Shown piece after piece: positions 1 through 5,019 of a stretch of 5,894 bases of DNA (positions within the stretch are counted from its first letter, which is position 1; each line of letters opens with the position of its first letter). Source of the DNA: Coriobacteriaceae bacterium (GTDB lineage Bacteria; Actinomycetota; Coriobacteriia; Coriobacteriales; QAMH01); NCBI GenBank assembly GCA_004553405.1, contig SFLO01000064.1, forward strand, positions 1 through 5,894. Reading direction: 5' to 3'. Below the pieces are notes generated by a model. The model did not search any database. It was not told the DNA's origin and saw only the letters and a list, made by a program, of their open reading frames with translations. The position numbers and the translations under genes were made by a program.

Positions 1-970
1 CCGATGACCTCGGCGGCCTTGAAGGCGGCGTGCGCGATGGGCAGGGCGCGCGGGTCTGCCAGGCCTATGTCCTCGCTGGCAGAGATCATGAGCCGGCGCG
101 CGATGAAGCGCGGATCTTCGCCGCCCTCGATCATGCGAGCCAGCCAGTAGACGGCGGCATCTGGGTCAGAGCCGCGGATGGACTTGATGAACGCGGAGAT
201 GACGTCGTAGTGCGTGTCTCCGTCCTTGTCGTAGGGCAGCTGGCGGTGGGGCGTTGCCTCTTGCACCTGTTGGGCGTCTATCGTGCCGCCGGGCTCGGTG
301 AGGGCAGCGGCTAGCTCCAGCGTGGTGAGCGCCATGCGCGCGTCCCCGCCGGCGGTGATGATGATGGCGCTCATCGCCTCTTCTGTGATCTGGTACTCGC
401 CCTTCAGGCCGCGCTCATCTTCCAGCGCGCGCTCAAGCAGGGTGCGCACGCCCTTGTTGCCGATGGGCTTGAGCTCGACGATGCGGCTGCGGCTGATGAG
501 CGCGGAGTTCACCTCGCCGTCGTGGCGCCGATGAGGATGACGATGCGGTCTTCCACCGCGTGGAGCAGGGCGTCTTGCTGGCTGCGGGAGAAGCGGTGGA
601 TCTCGTCGATGAAGAGGATGGTGCGCTTGCCGTTGAGCAGCAGGCGCTGGCTGGCGGCGTCGATCTCCCTGCGGAGGTCCTTGACGCTGCCGGTGATGGC
701 GCTGACCTCGACGAAGACGGCGTTGGTGCTCTGCGCGATCACATGCGCGATGGAGGTCTTGCCCGTGCCGGCCGGGCCGTACAGGATCACCGAGGAAAGC
801 GCATCCTTCTCGATGGCGCGGCGCAGCCAGGTGCCCTTGCCCACGGCCTCTTCTTGCCCTACGACCTCGTTCATGGTGCGCGGGCGCATGCGCACGGCAA
901 GAGGCGCCGCGTTGAAGCGGGTCTCCCTGTCGACCTCTGCAAAGAGGCTATCCATACCATCCATACTCAT
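1..970 (-). pseudogene. rarA: rarA (mgsA), replication-associated recombination AAA+ ATPase, frameshifted; 3' end beyond window
   Basis: RarA/MgsA/WRNIP1-family proteins are clamp-loader-like AAA+ ATPases that act at stalled replication forks. Reading from ATG at 970, the first reading frame shows the N-terminal RPRTMNEVVGQ segment (29-39), Walker A GPAGTGKT (65-72), Walker B ILFIDEIHR (118-126) and the start of the sensor-1 strand, LIGATT (146-151). Two codons later it hits TGA at 509-511. The rest of the family sequence resumes at 515 in another frame, beginning EVNSALISRSRIVELKP and running with no stop to base 1. That part includes the family segments YDKDGDTHYD, ISAFIKSIRGSDPDAA and EDPRFIARRL. 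Only two bases (516-517) lie where about five residues, ENP(Y/F)F in homologues, are expected, so a 13-nt deletion explains the break. The predicted product is 153 residues: nucleotide-binding half only, without the sensor-1 Asn, the SRSR arginine-finger-like region, lid and oligomerisation domain. Assignment is very secure. Whether the lesion is real or an assembly error cannot be told from this sequence. Met3 and Met6 are alternative starts. Confidence 0.93.
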
Positions 971-977
971 GCCGGCA

Positions 978-983
978 ATAATA
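978..983 (-). promoter_or_regulatory. Possible -10 element of a leaderless rarA promoter
   Basis: On the minus strand the hexamer TATTAT matches TATAAT at five of six positions and fits the actinobacterial TANNNT form. Seven bases separate it from the rarA ATG at 970, so transcription would begin at or within a base or two of the start codon. No Shine-Dalgarno sequence is close to the ATG; the nearest purine-rich stretch lies upstream of the hexamer. No convincing -35 box is visible. Leaderless genes with this geometry are common in actinobacteria; applying that here is an inference. Confidence 0.42.
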
Positions 984-1029
984 CCCCACCCCTGAGACAC
1001 CAGGCGTGGCGCGAGTGCGCAGGCACCAG

Positions 1030-1112
1030 TGTCCACAACAGGCGAGCTTTTGGTGTTCGTAAAAGTAGCAGCACCAAATGCGGGCCTCTTGTGGACAGAA
1101 AACACCAAAAGC
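1030..1112. repeat. 28-bp imperfect inverted repeat plus third partial copy (possible dispersed extragenic repeat)
   Basis: The unit begins TGTCCACAA, continues with about ten variable bases, and ends TTTGGTG(T/C)T. It occurs on the plus strand at 1030-1057 and on the minus strand at 1097-1070, matching at 23 of 28 positions around a 12-base loop (1058-1069). The TGTCCACAA ends are identical. A third, partial copy lies just outside: AACACCAAAAGC at 1101-1112 is the exact complement of GCTTTTGGTGTT at 1046-1057. Either arm can therefore pair with alternative partners, so two competing hairpins are possible. Its place between divergent genes argues against a shared terminator. An extragenic repeat, a small MITE-like remnant or a protein-binding array are all possible. 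Copy number in the genome is unknown from this window. Confidence 0.75.
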
Positions 1113-1132
1113 AGCCCCGTCTTGACCAGCAA

Positions 1133-1315
1133 CCGCAGCGGGGCGCGGGGGAGGCGGCGGGCGGGTACTGCCGGAGCAGGTCTGACGGAGCCTCGCCGCG
1201 GGGCCGAGGACTGTCTGAGCGAGCGCAGCGAGCGAGTTCCGCAGGCGCGGCGAGGCGGAGGAAGACCGGGTGCGCAGGCCGTCCCGCCCGCTGCCTCCCC
1301 CGCGGCCCGCCGCGG
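1133..1315. repeat. Long GC-rich interrupted inverted repeat, 33-bp arms with nested 11-bp stem
   Basis: The outer arms are 1133-1165 and 1283-1315. They match at 30 of 33 positions, and the inner 22 (1144-1165 against 1283-1304) differ at one base. Nested inside is a perfect 11-bp stem, GCCTCGCCGCG at 1190-1200 with its complement at 1246-1256, and a short GGTCT/AGACC pairing lies between the two stems. The centre carries a purine-rich near-mirror sequence at 1217-1236 made of GAGCGA/GCGAGC units. Folded as RNA or as a DNA cruciform it would be a very stable long hairpin. No T-tract follows, and neither flanking gene ends here, so it is not a normal intrinsic terminator. A dispersed extragenic repeat or structured RNA is more likely, but I do not recognise a named family. 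Confidence 0.72.
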
Positions 1316-1384
1316 GTGCCGTTGGCGGGGTGGGTATGAAGAAAACGGAATTCGTGTGAACTCCAGCGTGGTGGAGTGGTACTC

Positions 1385-1411
1385 TTCATACGAAATCGTA
1401 ATTCGTATGAA
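1385..1411. promoter_or_regulatory. Candidate operator: perfect 10-7-10 inverted repeat upstream of the transporter operon
   Basis: TTCATACGAA at 1385-1394 and TTCGTATGAA at 1402-1411 are exact reverse complements separated by seven bases. The site ends six bases before the GGAGG ribosome site of the binding-protein gene, so a bound protein would sit over or beside the promoter. Weak promoter-like hexamers (TTCATA at 1385-1390 and TATGAA at 1406-1411, 15 bases apart) overlap it, though neither is convincing. A third near-copy, TTCGTGTGAA, lies at 1351-1360, and GTATGAA recurs at 1334-1340. The inner hexamers TCATAC and GTATGA equal the half-sites of the E. coli NikR operator, but in the opposite order and with different spacing, so NikR control is only a suggestion. 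A TetR-, MarR- or LuxR-like regulator would fit equally well. Confidence 0.6.
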
Positions 1412-1427
1412 TCTCACGGAGGCTCCC

Positions 1428-3068
1428 ATGAACATGCTCACGCGCCGCTCCCTGCTCAAGGTCCTGGGTCTGACTGCTGTAGTTGGTGCGGCGGGGGCGG
1501 GCCTCGCTGGATGCTCCAAGGGCGACGGCGGCTCTGGTTCCGCCACCGATACCTCCCAGGTTGTCGTCGCCATGAGCCCCAGCTCGGAGCCCGCGGCCGG
1601 CTTCGACCCCTGCATCGCCTGGGGGTGCGGCGAGCACGTGCACGAGCCCCTCATCCAGTCGACCCTCATCACCACAGACGAGAACCTCGAGTTCACCCCG
1701 GACCTCGCCACAGACTACGGCTGCTCGAGCGACGGCATGACCTGGACCTTCACCCTGCGCCAGGACGTGGTCTTCTCTGACGGCACGCCCCTCACTGCGC
1801 GCGACGCCGCCTTCACCATCAACACTGTCATCGGCTCCGCCAACTCCCAGGCAGACCTCTCCATGGTCGAGGAGGCCGTGGCAAAGGACGACTACACGCT
1901 TGAGCTGAAGATGGCCAAGCCCAACAACGCCCTGCTCTACACCCTGGCCGTGCTGGGCATCGTGCCGGAGGCCGGCTATTCCGCCAACTACGGCGCCGCG
2001 CCCATCGGCAGCGGCCGCTACCTGCTTGAGCAGTGGGACCAGGGCCAGCAGGTGATCTTTGCCGCCAACCCCAGCTACTACGGCGAGGCCCCGCTCATGC
2101 AGCGCGTGGTGGTCGTCTTCATGGAGGAAGACGCCGCGCTGGCCGCCTGCAAGGCCGGCGAGGTCGACATCGCCTACACCTCCGCCCTCATGGCAGACAA
2201 GGTGCCCCAGGGCTACGAGCTCTTCGAGTGTGCGAGCGTCGACTCGCGCGGCATCTCGCTGCCCACGCGCCCGGCCGGCAGCAAGGAGCGCCTCGGCATG
2301 GACGGCGCTGCGCACCCCGTGGGCAACGACGTGACCGCGGACATCGCCGTGCGCCGCGCCATGAACCTGGCCGTCGACCGCCAGACCATGATCGACAACG
2401 TGCTCAGCGGCTACGGCAGCGCCGCCTACAGCGTGGGCGACGGCATGCCCTGGAGCAGCGACGACATGAAGGTCGAGCGCAACGTGGAGGAGGCCCAGCG
2501 CCTGCTGGCGGAGGCCGGCTGGAAGGCTGGCGACGACGGCATCCTGGCCAAGGGCGGCACCCGCGCCTCGTTCGAGCTGCTCTACGCAGCGGGCGACTCC
2601 ACCCGCCAGGCGCTGGCCTACGAGTTTGCCAACCAGATGGCCGGCATCGGCATCGAGGTGAGCGTGAAGGGCGGCGACTGGGATACCGACCTCTACCCGC
2701 ACCAGTTCGACACCCCCATCCTGTGGGGCTGGGGCTCGAACTCGCCCGTCGAGCTCTACGAGCTGAGCTACTCGAGCGGCTGGGGCAACGTGGCCGCCTA
2801 CGACAGCGCAGTGGTCGACGGCCACCTGGACGCCGCTCTGGCTGCGCCCACGCTGGAGGATTCCTACAATGAGTACCGCCTGGCCATGTGGGACGAGCAG
2901 GCGCAGGACGGCGAGGCACCCAAGGGCGCTGCCACCTGGGTCTGGCTCGCCAACATCGACCACCTCTACTTCCAGCGCAGCGGTTTGAAGGTCGCCCAGC
3001 AAAAGCCGCACCCCCACGGGCACGGCTGGTCGCTCGTCAACAACGTCGACCGCTGGAGCTGGGCCTAG
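1428..3068 (+). CDS. ABC transporter solute-binding lipoprotein, SBP_bac_5 (nickel/peptide) family
   Basis: This 546-residue protein would capture substrate outside the membrane and deliver it to the permeases encoded downstream. Its N terminus is a Tat-style lipoprotein signal: TRRSLLK at 5-11, a hydrophobic run, then lipobox LAGC with Cys29 as the lipidated residue. Length and layout fit the family-5 solute-binding proteins of Nik, Dpp and Opp importers, with FSDGTPLTARDAAF near 116-129 and VRRAMNLAVDRQTMI near 308-322. Possible metal ligands are Cys62, Cys67, His70 and His72 in FDPCIAWGCGEHVHEP, and His528, His530 and His532 in HPHGHGW close to the C terminus. Related nickel-binding proteins such as Campylobacter NikZ use histidines to hold Ni-histidine complexes, so a metal or metal-chelate substrate is favoured but not proven. 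The ATG at 1428 is chosen because GGAGG (1418-1422) precedes it by five bases; ATG at 1434 is possible. The open frame runs further upstream to 1029, but through repeat DNA, and that part is rejected. First gene of the operon. Confidence 0.92.
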   Translation: MNMLTRRSLLKVLGLTAVVGAAGAGLAGCSKGDGGSGSATDTSQVVVAMSPSSEPAAGFDPCIAWGCGEHVHEPLIQSTLITTDENLEFTPDLATDYGCSSDGMTWTFTLRQDVVFSDGTPLTARDAAFTINTVIGSANSQADLSMVEEAVAKDDYTLELKMAKPNNALLYTLAVLGIVPEAGYSANYGAAPIGSGRYLLEQWDQGQQVIFAANPSYYGEAPLMQRVVVVFMEEDAALAACKAGEVDIAYTSALMADKVPQGYELFECASVDSRGISLPTRPAGSKERLGMDGAAHPVGNDVTADIAVRRAMNLAVDRQTMIDNVLSGYGSAAYSVGDGMPWSSDDMKVERNVEEAQRLLAEAGWKAGDDGILAKGGTRASFELLYAAGDSTRQALAYEFANQMAGIGIEVSVKGGDWDTDLYPHQFDTPILWGWGSNSPVELYELSYSSGWGNVAAYDSAVVDGHLDAALAAPTLEDSYNEYRLAMWDEQAQDGEAPKGAATWVWLANIDHLYFQRSGLKVAQQKPHPHGHGWSLVNNVDRWSWA

Positions 3069-3117
3069 GCGCCAGCGGGCAGCCGCCCCCGCGCCGCCCA
3101 CCCCGCCGCACCGCTCA
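3058..3117 (+). other. Hairpin at the binding-protein stop codon followed by a C-rich tract
   Basis: GCTGG (3058-3062) and CCAGC (3072-3076) flank the stop codon, with the palindrome CCTAGG inside. The following 39 bases (3079-3117) contain 25 C, 9 G and one T. Hairpins and processing sites after binding-protein genes often let that mRNA accumulate above the permease mRNA, and C-rich, G-poor RNA can be a Rho loading site. Neither role is demonstrated here; the hairpin is short and has no T-run. Confidence 0.25.
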
Positions 3118-3123
3118 GATCGC

Positions 3124-3130
3124 AGAAAGG
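3124..3130 (+). promoter_or_regulatory. Ribosome binding site pointing to a non-canonical ATC start
   Basis: AGAAAGG matches seven consecutive bases of the sequence complementary to the usual 16S rRNA 3' end. Seven bases downstream, at 3138-3140, the codon is ATC. No ATG, GTG or TTG occurs in the permease frame between the preceding stop codon and 3192, and no Shine-Dalgarno-like sequence precedes the ATG at 3192. This site therefore decides the start given for the first permease. Confidence 0.6.
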
Positions 3131-3137
3131 CAGCACC

Positions 3138-4136
3138 ATCCAGCTCAACGCGCGCAGCATAGGGCGCCAGCTTGCCCGCTTCATCCTGCTCATGCTTGCC
3201 GTGAGCGTGGTGACCTTTGCCCTGGTGGGGCTGTCTCCCATCGACCCCGTGCAAGCCAACGTGGGCCAAAACGGTCTGCTGGGCATGAGCGCGGAAAAGC
3301 GCGCCCAGCTGGCCAGCTACTGGGGCGCCGACCTACCCATCTGGGAGCGCTACCTCAACTGGGCCGGTGCCTTTGTCACGGGCGACTGGGGCACCTCGCT
3401 GCGCTACAACGCGCCGGTGACGCAGGTGATCGCCACGCGCGCGGCGAATTCCCTGCTGCTGCTTGCCGCTGCCTGGCTCATCAGCGGCGTGCTGGGCTTT
3501 GCGCTGGGCGTTGCCGCCGGCGCGCGCAAGGGGAGCGTCGTCGACAAGCTCATCTGCGGCTACTGCTACCTGCTGGCCTCCACGCCCGCCTTCTGGGTGG
3601 GGCTCATCATGCTCATGGTCTTCGCGGTGGGGCTGGGCTGGTTCCCGCTGGGATTTTCCGCGCCCATCGGCGTGCCGGCGTCCCAGGTCACCGTCTTCCA
3701 GCAGCTGCAGTGCATGGTGCTGCCGGCGCTCACGCTTTCGATGGTGGGCGTGGCCAACATCGCGCTGCACACGCGCGAGAAGACCATCGACGTCCTGCAG
3801 GAACCCTACATCCGCTTTGCCCGCGCCCGCGGCGCCAGCAGCTGGCAGGCCCTGCGCCGCCACGGCCTGCGCAACCTGGCGCTGCCGGCTCTCACGCTGC
3901 AGTGTGCGAGCATCTCCGAGATATTCGGCGGCTCCGTGCTGGTCGAGCAGGTCTTTTCCTACCCCGGCCTGGGACAGGCGGCCGTCACCGCCGGCCTGGG
4001 CGGAGACGCCCCGCTGCTGGTGGCCATCGCCCTGGTGAGCGCCGCGCTCGTGTTCGCGGGCAACCTGGCGGCCAACATCCTCTACGGCGTGCTCGACCCG
4101 CGCATCAAGGAAGGGGGTGCCCGTGAGCAGCGCTGA
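3138..4136 (+). CDS. ABC transporter permease, DppB/NikB type (BPD_transp_1), apparent ATC start
   Basis: This is the first of two inner-membrane permeases that form the channel and couple to the ATPases. Starting at ATC 3138 gives 332 residues, close to the usual length of about 310-340. The N terminus is a short basic cytoplasmic segment (ARSIGRQLAR), then TM1 about 15-35. An external domain follows that includes YWGADLPIWERYLNW and GDWGTSL, both typical of DppB/NikB proteins. Further hydrophobic spans lie near 105-128, 139-170, 193-212 and 293-320. The cytoplasmic EAA coupling loop is EPYIRFARARGASSWQALRR (222-241), and GSVLVEQVFSYPGLGQ near 265-280 is the usual conserved C-terminal segment. 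Starting instead at ATG 3192 would remove 18 residues, including the basic segment and part of TM1. Family assignment is secure; the start is inferred from the ribosome site. The gene begins 69 bases after the binding-protein stop and overlaps the next gene by 14 bases, a sign of translational coupling. Confidence 0.9.
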   Translation: MQLNARSIGRQLARFILLMLAVSVVTFALVGLSPIDPVQANVGQNGLLGMSAEKRAQLASYWGADLPIWERYLNWAGAFVTGDWGTSLRYNAPVTQVIATRAANSLLLLAAAWLISGVLGFALGVAAGARKGSVVDKLICGYCYLLASTPAFWVGLIMLMVFAVGLGWFPLGFSAPIGVPASQVTVFQQLQCMVLPALTLSMVGVANIALHTREKTIDVLQEPYIRFARARGASSWQALRRHGLRNLALPALTLQCASISEIFGGSVLVEQVFSYPGLGQAAVTAGLGGDAPLLVAIALVSAALVFAGNLAANILYGVLDPRIKEGGAREQR

Positions 4137-5007
4137 CATCCCCCGCGAGGCCGCCGCGCCGCTGCTGCATGCGCCGGCACGTCCCAGCCTGCTGGGCGGC
4201 CGCCGGGCCTCGCTTGCCGCCTGCGCTGCGTCGCTGCTGGCGCTGGCCGCGCTGGTGATCGCCGGCCTGAGCTGCCAAGACGCCGCGCAGCTCGCCGACT
4301 TCACCGCCAAGGGCCTGGCCCCCTCGCTGCAGCATCCCTTCGGCACGGACATGATGGGCCGCGACATGCTCGCGCGCACCCTGGCGGGGCTTTCCACCAG
4401 CGTGCTGGTGGGCCTGCTCGCCGCCGGGGCGTCCTCGCTCATCGCGCTCGCCCTGGGCACTGCCGCCGCGCTCGGCGGCCCGCGCGTCGACGCCGCTGTC
4501 ACCTGGCTCATCGACCTGTGCATGGGCATCCCGCACATCGTGCTGCTCATACTCATCAGCTACGCCCTGGGCAAGGGCTTCTGGGGCGTGGCCATCGGCG
4601 TCGCGCTCACGCACTGGCCCAGCCTCACGCGCGTCATCCGCGCCGAGGTCCTGCAGTGCAAGAACGCGCCCTACGTGGCCGTGGCGCGCAAGCTGGGCGC
4701 CGGCCCCGCGCGCATCGCCCTCACCCACGTGCTGCCCTTTGTGCTGCCGCAGTACCTGGTGGGCCTGGTGCTGCTCTTCCCCCATGCCATACTCCACGAG
4801 GCCGCCGTCACCTTCCTGGGCTTTGGCCTGTCCCCAGAACAGCCGGCAATCGGCATCATCCTCAGCGAGTCCATGAGCTACCTCACCGCCGGCATGTGGT
4901 GGCTGGCCGTGTTCCCGGGTCTGGCGCTCATCGCCGCCGTGCTGCTCTTCGAGCTGGCGGGATCGTGCCTGCGCCGCCTGGTGAGCCCGCGCCACGCGCA
5001 GGAGTAG
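4123..5007 (+). CDS. ABC transporter permease, DppC/NikC type (BPD_transp_1)
   Basis: The second inner-membrane permease, 294 residues, forms a heterodimer with the product of the preceding gene. TM1 lies at about 29-48. Next comes the DppC/NikC hallmark HPFGTDMMGRDMLAR (71-85), then a multi-span transport domain. The EAA coupling loop is YVAVARKLGAGPARIALTHVLP without its first residues, at about 184-205, and the conserved segment HEAAVTFLGFGLSP follows. GTG at 4123 is preferred because the G-rich ribosome site at 4113-4117 lies five bases upstream; GTG at 4117 would be buried in that site. The start overlaps the 3' end of the first permease, so the two are probably translated in coupled fashion. 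Members of this family carry nickel, peptides or other small ligands, and the permease sequence alone does not tell which. Confidence 0.92.
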   Translation: MSSADIPREAAAPLLHAPARPSLLGGRRASLAACAASLLALAALVIAGLSCQDAAQLADFTAKGLAPSLQHPFGTDMMGRDMLARTLAGLSTSVLVGLLAAGASSLIALALGTAAALGGPRVDAAVTWLIDLCMGIPHIVLLILISYALGKGFWGVAIGVALTHWPSLTRVIRAEVLQCKNAPYVAVARKLGAGPARIALTHVLPFVLPQYLVGLVLLFPHAILHEAAVTFLGFGLSPEQPAIGIILSESMSYLTAGMWWLAVFPGLALIAAVLLFELAGSCLRRLVSPRHAQE

Positions 5008-5019
5008 GGGAGGATGAGC

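Larger units (their letters stand above)
971..1427. other. Divergent intergenic region with stacked inverted repeats and no credible gene
   Basis: These 457 bases separate two genes that are transcribed away from each other. Open frames cross it on both strands, but they reflect high GC and the repeats, and none has a ribosome site and protein-like composition. In order, it holds a possible rarA -10 box, a 28-bp imperfect inverted repeat with an extra partial copy (1030-1112), a GC-rich long inverted repeat (1133-1315), and an AT-richer stretch from about 1333 that carries repeated TTCRTRYGAA-like half-sites and the operon's ribosome site. Within that last part, ACTCCA (1360-1365) and TGGAGT (1372-1377) form another small hairpin. 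The segment 1316-1332 shows nothing recognisable. Confidence 0.8.

Noticed and set aside
509..523. Programmed ribosomal frameshifting in rarA.
   Set aside because: There is no slippery heptamer, and codons for the conserved ENPxF residues are missing outright, so a frameshift alone would not restore the family sequence.
1133..1315. The long hairpin as an intrinsic transcription terminator.
   Set aside because: Both flanking genes start here rather than end, and no T-run follows either arm.
1030..1315. A CRISPR array or tRNA/ncRNA gene in the repeat region.
   Set aside because: There are no regularly spaced direct repeats with unique spacers, and no tRNA cloverleaf or known ncRNA features could be made out.
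1029..1427. Extension of the binding-protein frame 399 bases upstream to an ATG at 1029.
   Set aside because: The added residues come from inverted-repeat DNA, show Arg/Ser/Glu repeat artefacts, and would bury the Tat-lipoprotein signal. A good ribosome site precedes 1428.
971..1711. Minus-strand open frames through the intergenic region, including one extending rarA upstream to 1711.
   Set aside because: They run antisense through the binding-protein signal region and the repeats. The RarA family sequence begins near 970-953.
1386..3269. A 627-codon minus-strand open frame opposite the binding-protein gene.
   Set aside because: It is Gly/Ala/Val/His-rich shadow coding caused by GC-rich third positions, with no family features; the plus strand encodes a recognisable protein throughout.
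2888..4126. A 412-codon plus-strand open frame overlapping the first permease.
   Set aside because: Arg/Pro/Gly/His-rich composition is typical of an out-of-frame reading of GC-rich DNA, and the permease frame has clear family motifs.
3333..4995. Long minus-strand open frames opposite both permeases.
   Set aside because: Low-complexity Ala/Gln/Gly/His text with no conserved motif, antisense to well-supported permease genes.
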